Below are positions 26,669-35,241 of a stretch of 64,000 nucleotides of DNA, piece after piece. Position 1 is the first letter of the stretch. Every line of letters starts with the position of its first letter. The translations under genes were made by a program, and so were the position numbers. Origin of the DNA: Firmicutes bacterium UBA7510 (GTDB lineage: Bacteria; Bacillota; Clostridia; Tissierellales; Sedimentibacteraceae); contig DLNM01000035.1 in assembly GCA_002479485.1 (NCBI GenBank), positions 188,676 to 252,675 of the forward strand, written 5' to 3'. The notes below the pieces were generated by a model, which was not told where the DNA came from, did not search any database, and worked only from the letters and a program-made list of their open reading frames with translations.

Positions 26669-27130
26669 GTGTCTGTTAACATAAATGCGCATTATGATGA
26701 AATATACAGATATTGCTATTTTAAAATAAAAAATTTATATGTAGCAGAGGATTTAACTCAGGAAACGTTTCTTAAATTTATTAAGCAAAATAGCTATGTT
26801 GATAGGGACAAGCCTCTAGCATATTTGTATACAATTGCTAAAAACACTTGTATAGATTATATGAGAAAAGTTGAATATGACCCATTAAACAAAGAAATTA
26901 TAGCTGAAAATGAGTTTGAAAAAGTAGAGATAAAAAAAGTTGTAAGGGATGCAATTTTAACACTTCCAAGTGATGAGCAAGAGCTAGTATTTTTAAGGTA
27001 TGTCAATGAACTAAAAATTGGAGATATAGCTAAAATCACAGAAATATCACGATTTGCTATCAATAGAAAATTAAAAAAAGCTTTAGAAGGCTTGAAACTT
27101 GTATTAAGAGAGGAGGATTTTTTTGAATAA
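26669..27130 (+). CDS. Sigma-70 family (ECF-like) RNA polymerase sigma factor
   Basis: About 153 residues from the GTG at 26669, which has AAAGGAGG at 26654-26661; an upstream in-frame ATG lies before that site and would be a leader artefact. Region 2 is seen in RYCYFKIKNLYVAEDLTQET and AYLYTIAKNTCIDYMRK. Region 4 is a helix-turn-helix (LPSDEQELVFLRYVNELK, IGDIAKITEISRFAINRKLK). There is no region 1 or 3, as in ECF sigmas. It overlaps the next gene by 8 bases, which encodes a membrane protein that may control it, followed by an ABC exporter. Confidence 0.88.
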   Translation: MSVNINAHYDEIYRYCYFKIKNLYVAEDLTQETFLKFIKQNSYVDRDKPLAYLYTIAKNTCIDYMRKVEYDPLNKEIIAENEFEKVEIKKVVRDAILTLPSDEQELVFLRYVNELKIGDIAKITEISRFAINRKLKKALEGLKLVLREEDFFE

Positions 27131-27860
27131 AGATAAAAAATTAAAATTAGAAATTAAATCAGCTTATGAACTTCCTGAATCACATAGAAAAAAAGAGTTT
27201 TTAATGAATTTAGAAGTGCCTAAAACGAATTTATGCGAATTTTTTATGTCACAGCTAAAATACATAAGAAAAAGAGTATTTTTTATTGAAACAATTATTA
27301 TGCTTATTTGCTTAATCCCTTTATTAAATTTAAAATACTCTAATGCTAATATAAAATATATTTCAATGCTTTCATCCATAATACCTTTTTTTGTATTGAT
27401 TGTAGTTACTGAAATATCTCGCTCTATTGCATACAATATGGCAGAGCTTGAAATGACAACTAGATATAGCTTGGGTCAGATTATTATTGCTAGAACTACA
27501 ATATTAGGTAGTGTGAATTTTATTTTCTTAATTTTTCTCTTAATGGTTTTAAGCTTTAAATTTGAATACAACATTTTAAATCTATGTCTTTATATTATCA
27601 TCCCTTTTTTATTGACATGCTTTGGCTCTCTTTATGTAATGAATTATGTTAGAAATAAAAATGTGAATTTTTATTGTGCAGGAATAAGTATTTTTGTAAG
27701 CTTAGCTAATATATTTTTATATGATATGAAGAGTGATTTATATAATTATTTAAGTGTTCAATTTTGGTTAATATTATTTATTGTCTTGATTGTAGGGGTT
27801 ATAATTCAGGCTAAAAAATTTATTAAAAGTACGGAGGAATACAATTGGAACTTATTATAG
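27123..27860 (+). CDS. Multi-pass membrane protein, possible sigma regulator or transporter subunit
   Basis: A 245-residue protein. About 50 charged residues, presumably cytoplasmic, are followed by about six hydrophobic helices. The TTG start is supported by AGGAGG at 27111-27116. I do not recognise a named family. Its position between a sigma factor (8-base overlap) and an ABC ATPase (16-base overlap) suggests either a transmembrane anti-sigma factor or an extra permease subunit. The C-terminal helices resemble ABC-2 permeases only in general hydrophobic layout. Confidence 0.6.
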   Translation: MNKDKKLKLEIKSAYELPESHRKKEFLMNLEVPKTNLCEFFMSQLKYIRKRVFFIETIIMLICLIPLLNLKYSNANIKYISMLSSIIPFFVLIVVTEISRSIAYNMAELEMTTRYSLGQIIIARTTILGSVNFIFLIFLLMVLSFKFEYNILNLCLYIIIPFLLTCFGSLYVMNYVRNKNVNFYCAGISIFVSLANIFLYDMKSDLYNYLSVQFWLILFIVLIVGVIIQAKKFIKSTEEYNWNLL

Positions 27861-28726
27861 ATAGAATTACTAAACAATATGCAAATAAAATTGCAGTAGA
27901 TAGAGTTTCATGTACTCTTGCAGATGGAGTATATGCACTTTTAGGGGCAAATGGTGCAGGTAAAACCACACTAATGAGAATGCTCTGTGGTATTTTAACA
28001 CCAACATCTGGTGAAATTATTTTAAACGGACTAAATACTAATAGTGAGGAGTATAGAAACTTACTTGGATATTTGCCTCAGGATTTTGGTTATTATCCAG
28101 ATTTCACTGCAATGGAATTTTTAATGTACATAAGTTCTTTAAAGGGCTTAAATAAGACTACTGCTAAAGAACGTTCAACTGAACTACTTAATCTAACCTC
28201 GCTTAGTGAAGTAGCTAAAAAGAAAATTAAGACTTTTTCAGGTGGAATGAAACAGCGTTTAGGTATAGCTCAAGCAATGCTAAATAATCCTAAATTGCTT
28301 ATATTAGATGAGCCTACAGCAGGACTTGATCCTAAAGAGCGCGTTAAATTTAGAAATCTTATATCGGATTTATCAAAGGACAGAATTATAATATTATCTA
28401 CCCATATAGTTTCTGATATCGAATATATAGCAAATAAGATATTAATTATGAAATTAGGACAGCTTATTCATAATGACAGCTTGGACGAAATTATTAAAGT
28501 TATTGATGAAAAGGTATGGGAATGTACAGTCACACCAGAGGAAGCTGAAAAATTAACACATACATATACAATTATAAATATACGCCACGAAAAGGATAAG
28601 ACATTTTTACGACTTGTTTCAGACAAATGTCCAACTTCTGAGGCTGTTAAGGTTGAAGCATGCTTAGAGGATTTATATATTTATTATTTTAGTGAGGTAA
28701 GTGAGGTTGAAAGAAATTATGAATAA
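27845..28726 (+). CDS. ABC transporter ATP-binding protein
   Basis: A 293-residue ATPase. Walker A is GANGAGKTTLMRMLCG, the Q-loop region GYLPQDFGYYPDFTAMEFL, the signature FSGGMKQRLGIAQAML, Walker B LLILDEPTAGLDPKER and the switch His STHIVSDIE. The C-terminal 75 residues are a regulatory extension. The FSGGMKQRLG form is common among bacteriocin and antibiotic exporters. The start is TTG at 27845 with GGAGG upstream. The 3' end overlaps the permease gene by 8 bases. Confidence 0.93.
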   Translation: MELIIDRITKQYANKIAVDRVSCTLADGVYALLGANGAGKTTLMRMLCGILTPTSGEIILNGLNTNSEEYRNLLGYLPQDFGYYPDFTAMEFLMYISSLKGLNKTTAKERSTELLNLTSLSEVAKKKIKTFSGGMKQRLGIAQAMLNNPKLLILDEPTAGLDPKERVKFRNLISDLSKDRIIILSTHIVSDIEYIANKILIMKLGQLIHNDSLDEIIKVIDEKVWECTVTPEEAEKLTHTYTIINIRHEKDKTFLRLVSDKCPTSEAVKVEACLEDLYIYYFSEVSEVERNYE

Positions 28727-30059
28727 TAAAAAAATAGGCACCGAGCCCATGCACAAATATTTCATGCCTATTGATGAAAATAAGTGCATGAGCATGAGAA
28801 TGAAAAATAATTTTTTTACACTTGTAGGGTTTGAATATAAAAAGATATTTAAACGTAAATCCACATATTTATCATTTTTAATGATAGCAATTGTTATAGC
28901 TTTATCATTCGGTATAATCATCGGCGATACATATGTGGAGGGAGATAAAGGTATTAGTAAATATGAACTGATGAATATAGATAGGGAATATTCTAGGTCA
29001 GTTAAAGGATATATTGATGAAAATAAGATAAAAGAAATTATTGAGCAAAATAAAGTTTTATTGTCAGATATAGAAAATTCACCATTATCTAATGGCGAGG
29101 TTTTATTATCAAAGGGAACCTATGAAAAATTTTCAATGAGATACAGCTATATTGCTAGGCTTTTTAGAAATGTATATGCACCTAAAGGTGAAAGCTTTGA
29201 CTATGATGCGATTGATAAGTTAAGTGATGAGGACGCAAAATTATTTTATAATAAACGTTTAGATAAAATAGATGAAATGTTATCAAACGGGTATTTTACA
29301 GAAGCAGAAATTAGAAAATATCATGAACTAAATTTTAAAATTAGCACGCCTTTTTATTTCGATCATTATAAAGGATATTCTGTTATAATGCAATCTCTAG
29401 TACCCATTTCAATATTCGCAACATTAGCTATATCAATATGCATAGCTCCTATATTTGCAAGTGAATACAGTGGTAAAACGGATCAACTTATACTTACATC
29501 TAAGTTTGGTAAAAACAAGTTAATAAATGCAAAAATATTTTCAGGTATTACATTTTCATTTATTGTATCTTCTTTAACAGTATGCATTACTATATTATCA
29601 AATTTGTTGATATTTGGTTTTGATGGGGCGAATGTTGAATTACAGGTGATGTTTCCACTTATGCCTTATCCTTTAACTATGCTTGAGGCAGTGATTGTTA
29701 TGTCAATAGTTTCTCTAATGGCAACTTTATTAGTTTCAACCTTCACAATGTTTATGTCATCAAAATTAAAAAATCCTTTTGGAGTAATTATAATTACAAA
29801 TATTATCTTATTTGCACCTATGTTTATTTCAATACCAGAAAACAATAGGGTATTAGCAACAATTATAAGACTTCTACCAGTCAAAATGTTTGAAATATCA
29901 GATGTGTTTTCGGAGCATTTCTTTGTATTTGGAGATTTTACAGGTGCAAAGTCCTTCACACTTACATCATATGTGTTTTTACCTGTATTTTGTTTTATAG
30001 TATGTATTTTGCTAATACCATTTACATATAGAGCCTTCAAAAAACATCAAATTAGCTAA
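28719..30059 (+). CDS. ABC-2 type transporter permease
   Basis: About 446 residues from the ATG at 28719; a GTG at 28701 is an alternative. An N-terminal cytoplasmic segment precedes one helix (about 55-72) and a large extracytoplasmic domain of about 150 residues. At least five more helices occupy residues 225-440, with the cytoplasmic SEYSGKTDQLILTSKFGKNK motif typical of ABC-2 permeases. The large external loop is unusual for simple exporters and suggests substrate or envelope contact. It is the last gene of the sigma-factor operon, closed by a strong bidirectional terminator. Confidence 0.87.
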   Translation: MNNKKIGTEPMHKYFMPIDENKCMSMRMKNNFFTLVGFEYKKIFKRKSTYLSFLMIAIVIALSFGIIIGDTYVEGDKGISKYELMNIDREYSRSVKGYIDENKIKEIIEQNKVLLSDIENSPLSNGEVLLSKGTYEKFSMRYSYIARLFRNVYAPKGESFDYDAIDKLSDEDAKLFYNKRLDKIDEMLSNGYFTEAEIRKYHELNFKISTPFYFDHYKGYSVIMQSLVPISIFATLAISICIAPIFASEYSGKTDQLILTSKFGKNKLINAKIFSGITFSFIVSSLTVCITILSNLLIFGFDGANVELQVMFPLMPYPLTMLEAVIVMSIVSLMATLLVSTFTMFMSSKLKNPFGVIIITNIILFAPMFISIPENNRVLATIIRLLPVKMFEISDVFSEHFFVFGDFTGAKSFTLTSYVFLPVFCFIVCILLIPFTYRAFKKHQIS

Positions 30060-30063
30060 TAAA

Positions 30064-30107
30064 AAAGAGGATAAACTTTTATGATAGCAAAAAAGTTTAT
30101 CCTCTTT
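30064..30107. terminator. Strong bidirectional terminator
   Basis: A perfect 17-bp stem (30064-30080 with 30091-30107) and a 10-base loop, with A-rich and T-rich flanks. It serves the permease gene on + and the NagZ-like gene on -. Confidence 0.88.
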
Positions 30108-30118
30108 ATAATAATAAT

Positions 30119-31534
30119 TTATTTTAAGATGCCAAGCTTATTTTTCCAATTTAATATACGTAAAACTGATTCATCAACTTGATCCTCATCTATTGTTCCA
30201 TTATTCACTGCATTGATTACTGCTGGAATTTGTGTTTCAAAGTTAGTACAGCAAATTAAATCGTTGCCAGCGAGAATTGCGGATACTGCTGCTTGTTCTT
30301 CATCAACAAAGTTATTAATAGCATCCATATATAAATCATCTGTCATTATAACTCCACTAAAATTAAGCTCCTCACGTAATATGTCGTGTATTTTTTTTGA
30401 CAATGATGCTGGATTTTGATTATCTATAGCTTCAATTATATTGTGCGATACTAAAATTGAATCTGCACCAGCTTCTATTCCAGCTTTAAAAGGTTTAAAG
30501 TCATTATTTAAAAAGTTACTATAATCACGTTTATCGTAGGAAATACCAGTATGAGTGTCTATGTTATTGCCATAACCAGGAAAATGTTTCAAAACTGAAC
30601 CTATGCCCTCTGAATTCATAGTTTCTACAACAGTCTTTACATATTTAGAAGTTTCATCTGCATTTTTTCCAAAGGCTCTATTATAGATATAGTCTGAAGG
30701 ATTTTCAGAAACATCACATACTGGTGCAATATTAACGTTAATACCTAGGGATTTTAATAGAGTGGATTTTTCTTCCGTATCACTGATTATTAGCTCCCAG
30801 CCTCCTTCATTATATAAATCTTGAGGAGACCAAAAAGGTACAGCTCTAAAATTTTTATTTATACTTAATCGATTTACGGTTCCACCTTCTTCATCTACAG
30901 CTATAAACATTTTTATGTCTGAAGCATCTTGATAAGATTGAATATTTTCTGTTGCCATTTGCTTTGTCTTTCCCTTAAAATCCGGAGCAAATAAAATATA
31001 TCCTCCTAAATGATATTTACTTGCTTTCTCAGCTGCATTTTCTTCTGGGCAACGAGCAATAAACAATTGTCCAACTTTTTCTTCTATCGACATTGACTTT
31101 ATCATTTCTTTTAAATCCTTATCAGAATATGTATTTTCATCTGTTTTATCTTCTTCTTTATCTTCTTTATCTTCCTTTTCTTCAATAGGCAATACGGTAA
31201 TATGATCTATAATAACTTTTTGAGCATCTTTTGTTTTTGCTAAACTACCTTTATATACAATACTAACAGGTGCATCAATAACAATTCCATATTCAGCAGT
31301 AATTTTTATATCATCATCTAATACGAAATAATAGATTTCACCATTATCATCCTCAACACTTAATGTTGACATAGTTGCATCATAAACTTTGCCTCTAAGC
31401 TCTTTAGTCAATTCTGAGTCTAGGTCTTTATTAACATCAATCTCTAAATTTTGTTTTAATATATCACAACCAGTTAAAATAAATAAAAATATTATTATAC
31501 TAATAAATAAACAAATTGTCCTTTTTTTCATCAT
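30119..31534 (-). CDS. Glycoside hydrolase family 3 (NagZ-like) lipoprotein
   Basis: About 471 residues with lipobox LTGC, so a surface lipoprotein. An Asp/Glu/Lys-rich linker (EEKEDKEDKEEDK, near residue 130) separates a small N-terminal domain from the GH3 catalytic barrel. Diagnostic parts are AVDEEGGTVNRLS, the NagZ loop KHFPGYGN...THTG and the nucleophile segment VIMTDDLYMDAI. NagZ-type enzymes cleave GlcNAc from MurNAc in cell-wall fragments. I place the start at 31534 (MMKKR) because the AAGGG site lies within the longer TTG version. Confidence 0.9.
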   Translation of the reverse strand: MMKKRTICLFISIIIFLFILTGCDILKQNLEIDVNKDLDSELTKELRGKVYDATMSTLSVEDDNGEIYYFVLDDDIKITAEYGIVIDAPVSIVYKGSLAKTKDAQKVIIDHITVLPIEEKEDKEDKEEDKTDENTYSDKDLKEMIKSMSIEEKVGQLFIARCPEENAAEKASKYHLGGYILFAPDFKGKTKQMATENIQSYQDASDIKMFIAVDEEGGTVNRLSINKNFRAVPFWSPQDLYNEGGWELIISDTEEKSTLLKSLGINVNIAPVCDVSENPSDYIYNRAFGKNADETSKYVKTVVETMNSEGIGSVLKHFPGYGNNIDTHTGISYDKRDYSNFLNNDFKPFKAGIEAGADSILVSHNIIEAIDNQNPASLSKKIHDILREELNFSGVIMTDDLYMDAINNFVDEEQAAVSAILAGNDLICCTNFETQIPAVINAVNNGTIDEDQVDESVLRILNWKNKLGILK

Positions 31535-31784
31535 GTCAAATTTTCCCTTCAAATTTCAATAACTTTAAAATAATTATATACCTTTTAAATGATAATATCA
31601 AGTTTTCTAAAAATAATAAACTAATTGATATAAGATTTTTTATATGAAAAATAAAAATATATTTAAAGTTCAATAAAAATTTAGATTTTTTTAACTTATA
31701 AAAAATAAATGATTGCATAATACTAATATAAGTGATAAAATAATATATTGTGAAAAAATCAAATATAAGGAAGAAAAAGAATTA

Positions 31785-33479
31785 ATGAAAATTGAAAACA
31801 TCGAAATAAGTGAAAAAATCCAAAAGGCTTTGGAGGAAATGGGCTTTGAAGAGCTAACGCAAATACAGCTTGAAGCAATTCCTCATATTTTGGAGGGAAG
31901 AGATATTATTGCTCAGTCTAACACAGGTACCGGTAAAACAGCTGCGTTTGGTATACCAGTAATTCAAGGCATCGACACTGATGTTAAAAGACCGCAGGCT
32001 ATAGCACTTTGTCCTACAAGGGAGCTAGCAGTTCAGGTTGCAAATGAATTTAAAAAAATGTCTAAGTTTATAGACGGACTTAAGATAGTAAGTGTTTATG
32101 GTGGAGCAGATATTAAGGGACAGATTGACAAATTAAGAAGTGGTGCACAGATTATAATTGGTACACCTGGAAGAGTTATTGACCTTATTGACAGAGGAGT
32201 TATAAAGCTTGATGAGCTTAAAATAACTATACTTGATGAGGCTGATGAAATGCTTAAGATGGGCTTTAAAGAAGATATTGAGCTTATTTTAAGTAAGGTT
32301 GAGCATAAAACTCAAACTCTTTTATTTTCAGCTACTATGCCTGAAAGTATAATGAGGATAACTAAGCAATTTCAAAATAATCCAGTTATGATTAAAACTT
32401 TAAGAGAAGGTATAACTGCAAAAGAAGTAAAGCAAAGCTATTTTATGGTTAAACACTCTGATAAAATTGAGGCTCTTACAAGAATACTTGACACATATAC
32501 AACAAAGCTTGCATTAGTATTTTGCAACACTAAAAGAAGTGTTGATGAGCTGTTTGATGTACTAGTAGACAAGGGATATAACTGTGATAAAATACACGGT
32601 GATATTAACCAAGCTCAAAGATTAGATACACTTAATAAATTTAATAATGGTTTAGTGGATGTACTAATTGCAACAGATGTTGCTGCTAGAGGATTAGACA
32701 TAAAAGAGGTTGAAGCGGTTATAAACTATGAAATACCTACTAAAGAAGACTATTATGTTCACCGTATAGGTAGAACAGGTCGAGCTGGAAGAGAAGGACT
32801 ATCATTTACACTTTTAACAAACAAAGAAATGAAAAAGCTTCAAGCTATTGAAAGATATACTAAAAAACCATTAAGAAAAAGACAAATACCTACTATTGAA
32901 AAAGTTAATGAGATTAAACAAGACAAGTTTATAAGAGATATTGAATCAAATATTGCTAATGGTATAACTGAAGATTATTCATACATTATCAATAGATTAT
33001 ATGATAGTGGAAATTCGCCAGAAGCTATAATTTCTGCTTTAATCAAAGATAGATTAACTTTTGACAGCTCAGATAATGATAAGGATTTAAATGACATAAT
33101 ACCAGAAAGAAGAAAATCATCAAGAAATAGAGATGAGGATATAAATAAATCTGGAGTTAGATTCTTTCTTAACCTTGGTAAAAAAGATGGTATAAGACCA
33201 AGAGATATACTGGGTGCTGTAGCTGGTGAGTGTGATATACCTGGAACTGATATTGGAGAAATTGAAATTCTTGATAAATTCTCATTCTTTAATGCAGCTA
33301 AGGAGCATAAAAATGTTATTCTTAAGAAAATGAATGACTCAGCAATAAAAGGTAAAGATGTTGTCGTAGAACTTACAACTTCAAAAAAACAGAAGGGAAG
33401 CGTTGCTAATTCAAAATATGGTAGCGATTCATCTAAAAGAAAAGATAGTAGTAAAAGCTCTTACAGAAAGAAGAAATAA
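31785..33479 (+). CDS. DEAD-box ATP-dependent RNA helicase with DbpA-type RNA-binding domain
   Basis: About 564 residues. Helicase motifs in order: Q-motif FEELTQIQLEAIPHIL, motif I AQSNTGTGKTAAF, PTRELA, GTPGR, DEAD, SAT, and HRIGRTGRAGR. Residues about 470-545 (GVRFFLNLGKKDGIRPRDILGAV) form a DbpA/CsdA-like RNA-binding domain, followed by a Lys/Ser tail. Such helicases act in ribosome assembly and cold adaptation. The start is the ATG at 31785 with AAGGAAG upstream; a longer reading frame runs into the leader. The 250 bases before it are AT-rich and hold no gene I can support. Confidence 0.94.
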   Translation: MKIENIEISEKIQKALEEMGFEELTQIQLEAIPHILEGRDIIAQSNTGTGKTAAFGIPVIQGIDTDVKRPQAIALCPTRELAVQVANEFKKMSKFIDGLKIVSVYGGADIKGQIDKLRSGAQIIIGTPGRVIDLIDRGVIKLDELKITILDEADEMLKMGFKEDIELILSKVEHKTQTLLFSATMPESIMRITKQFQNNPVMIKTLREGITAKEVKQSYFMVKHSDKIEALTRILDTYTTKLALVFCNTKRSVDELFDVLVDKGYNCDKIHGDINQAQRLDTLNKFNNGLVDVLIATDVAARGLDIKEVEAVINYEIPTKEDYYVHRIGRTGRAGREGLSFTLLTNKEMKKLQAIERYTKKPLRKRQIPTIEKVNEIKQDKFIRDIESNIANGITEDYSYIINRLYDSGNSPEAIISALIKDRLTFDSSDNDKDLNDIIPERRKSSRNRDEDINKSGVRFFLNLGKKDGIRPRDILGAVAGECDIPGTDIGEIEILDKFSFFNAAKEHKNVILKKMNDSAIKGKDVVVELTTSKKQKGSVANSKYGSDSSKRKDSSKSSYRKKK

Positions 33480-33498
33480 AAAATTTTATAAATAAATA

Positions 33499-33527
33499 TT
33501 GACTATGAATTTTATCAGTGCTATTAT
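33499..33527 (+). promoter_or_regulatory. Housekeeping promoter of the asn leader and asnA
   Basis: TTGACT (33499-33504), a 17-base spacer and TATTAT (33522-33527): the same spacing and -10 as the his leader promoter. The start point would fall near 33534. Confidence 0.7.
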
Positions 33528-33588
33528 TACTAACAATATTGTTTTTAATTACAATATTATTAGAAAATTATTTGAGGAATGAATTATT

Positions 33589-33657
33589 ATGAAAACTAAA
33601 ACTATTGTTTTGAATAAAGAATTTAATAATAATAATAATAGATACAAGAGTTTGTAG
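33589..33657 (+). CDS. Asparagine leader peptide (22 codons, five consecutive Asn)
   Basis: A short ORF begins with ATG at 33589, with GAGGA at 33574-33578, and ends with TAG at 33655-33657. Codons 13-17 (33625-33639) are five AAT Asn codons, with one more Asn at codon 9. They are followed by Arg-Tyr-Lys (AGATACAAG) and Ser-Leu. Control codons, Arg-Tyr-Lys and stop codon sit exactly as in the His leader upstream of hisG. The gene downstream makes asparagine, so the codon choice fits an amino-acid sensor. The GAGGA-to-ATG spacing (10 bases) is slightly long. Confidence 0.82.
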   Translation: MKTKTIVLNKEFNNNNNRYKSL

Positions 33658-33770
33658 TTGAATTTTAAATAAAATTCATGGATGCAAGCTCTATTGGTTT
33701 TTTAAAAAAGACTTGTATCTATGGTAATGAAAGATTTTAAACCATCTGATACAAGTCAGATGGTTTTTTT
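33640..33770 (+). promoter_or_regulatory. asnA transcription attenuator
   Basis: The elements match the his leader. A, AGATACAAG at 33640-33648, lies in the leader ORF. A', GAGTTTGTA (33648-33656), pairs with TGCAAGCTC (33683-33691), enclosing TGAATTTT/AAAATTCA. C, GACTTGTATC at 33710-33719, is perfectly complementary over 10 bases to D (GATACAAGTC, 33748-33757) and can also pair with A or with GATGCAAG (33681-33688). D overlaps the terminator stem CCATCTGA/TCAGATGG (33742-33749 and 33756-33763), followed by seven T residues. Stem sequences differ from the his leader in compensating ways. Confidence 0.82.
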
Positions 33771-33802
33771 ATCCTCAAAAACAACTACAAAGGAGAATGA
33801 AT

Positions 33803-34816
33803 ATGTCGGTAGAAAAATTAATTATTCCACAAAATTACTATAGCAGATTTTCTATAATAGAAACGGAAATTGCTATAAAAAGAATTAAAGATTATTTTGA
33901 AAGTGAGCTAGCTAAAAATTTATCTCTTACTAGGGTTTCAGCACCATTAACTGTTAAATCAAATACTGGATTAAACGATGATTTAAATGGAATTGAAAGA
34001 TGTGTAAAATTTGATATAAAAGATACTAATGATAATGTTGAGATAGTTCAATCTTTAGCTAAATGGAAAAGGATGGCATTAAAGCAATATAGATTTGACA
34101 CTTATACAGGACTTTATACTGATATGAATGCTATTAGACGAGACGAAGACCTAGATAACATCCATTCTATTTATGTTGATCAATGGGACTGGGAAAAAAT
34201 AATAACAAAAGAAGACAGAAATATTGAAGCTCTAAAAAATATAGTTAGGTTAATATATAAAACATTTAAGGATACAGAGCGAAAACTCGAGGAGGTTTAT
34301 CCTTTTCTAAAGAATATATTACCTGATGACATATATTTTATTACAACAGAGGAGCTTTTGCAAAAATATCCTGATTTAACTCCAAAGGAGAGAGAGCATG
34401 CTATATCAAGAGAAAAAAAGGCTGTGTTTTTGATGAAAATAGGTGCAAAACTGTCTGATGGAAGTATACACGATGGAAGAGCAGCAGACTATGATGATTG
34501 GTCTTTAAATGGAGATATAATATTTTATTTTCCTACACTTGACATTGGTCTTGAATTGTCATCAATGGGTATTAGAGTAGACAAAGAAGCATTACTATTT
34601 CAATTAAATGAAAGAAATCAGATGCATAAAAAAGAATTTAAATTTCATCAAGATATAATTAACGAAGATATTCCTTATACTATTGGTGGCGGAATAGGTC
34701 AATCAAGAATATGTATGTTCTTTTTGCAAAAAGCACATATTGGAGAAGTTCAAGCATCTATTTGGTCAGACGAAATGATTAAGGCTTGTCAAGAAAACGG
34801 AATATTCTTACTGTAA
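33803..34816 (+). CDS. asnA: Aspartate-ammonia ligase (asparagine synthetase A)
   Basis: A 337-residue class II aminoacyl-tRNA-synthetase-like enzyme that makes asparagine from aspartate, ammonia and ATP. Family markers are RVSAPLTVKSNTGLNDDLNG, VQSLAKWKRMALKQY, LYTDMNAIRRDE, SIYVDQWDWEKII and IGGGIGQSRICM. I considered HisZ, which shares the fold, and rejected it on these motifs. The start at 33803 has AAGGAG at the right distance; the ATG at 33797 is too close to it. It is regulated by the Asn leader peptide and attenuator upstream. Confidence 0.96.
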   Translation: MSVEKLIIPQNYYSRFSIIETEIAIKRIKDYFESELAKNLSLTRVSAPLTVKSNTGLNDDLNGIERCVKFDIKDTNDNVEIVQSLAKWKRMALKQYRFDTYTGLYTDMNAIRRDEDLDNIHSIYVDQWDWEKIITKEDRNIEALKNIVRLIYKTFKDTERKLEEVYPFLKNILPDDIYFITTEELLQKYPDLTPKEREHAISREKKAVFLMKIGAKLSDGSIHDGRAADYDDWSLNGDIIFYFPTLDIGLELSSMGIRVDKEALLFQLNERNQMHKKEFKFHQDIINEDIPYTIGGGIGQSRICMFFLQKAHIGEVQASIWSDEMIKACQENGIFLL

Positions 34817-34838
34817 AAGTTGAAAATTAAAAATAATA

Positions 34839-34867
34839 TTGACAAAGAAAATTATAAGTATTATAAT
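34839..34867 (+). promoter_or_regulatory. Strong promoter of the thrS leader
   Basis: Perfect TTGACA (34839-34844) and perfect TATAAT (34862-34867) with a 17-base spacer. Confidence 0.85.
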
Positions 34868-34929
34868 CAAAAGAAGTTTAATAAATGAATCAACATAGTC
34901 TCGTTACATTAGACATTTGTTGAGACTAT

Positions 34930-35200
34930 TGCTATGAAGGATCGAGTAGGTTAAAAACCGTATATAACCAAACATAGATTAGTACCTAATCTATTAGTAT
35001 CAGAGACAAAGTGCCGTTGGCTGAAAGCATTTTGATATAGGCTTAACTGAAAACTAATCCAGAGCAAAATCTGAAACCTGATATCAGGGTAAGGATTTGG
35101 TTAGGCGCCTTAAGTCTTTTGAGTCCCAATTAGGGTGGAACCACGAAGCTACAAGCTTTCGTCCCTAAACACAGTTGTGTTTAGCGATGAAAGCTTTTTT
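34930..35200 (+). promoter_or_regulatory. Threonine T-box leader of thrS
   Basis: Stem I begins near 34933 with GGAT (34939-34942) pairing with ATCC (35057-35060), an AGTA element on the 5' side and an AGAGA plus GGCTGAAAGC apical region. The specifier loop reads GAAAACTA, placing ACT (Thr) at 35053-35055. The conserved T-box AGGGTGGAACCACG is at 35132-35145. It is followed by a terminator formed by AAGCTTTC and GATGAAAGC arms and a run of T. Uncharged tRNA-Thr would favour the antiterminator and switch on thrS. The specifier assignment is my reading of the stem. Confidence 0.9.
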
Positions 35201-35241
35201 TATGCAGTTATATACTGTCAAATTAATAAGGAGGAAAAATT

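Noticed and set aside
26669..27130. This sigma factor as the missing sigF
   Set aside because: It has only regions 2 and 4 at about 153 residues, whereas sigma F is about 250 residues with region 3. The context is an ABC exporter, not sporulation.
33803..34816. HisZ (ATP phosphoribosyltransferase regulatory subunit) as identity of the gene after the second attenuator
   Set aside because: The shared class II synthetase fold and similar leader suggested it, but SLAKWKR, YVDQWDWE and GGGIGQSR are AsnA motifs, and the leader codons are Asn, not His.
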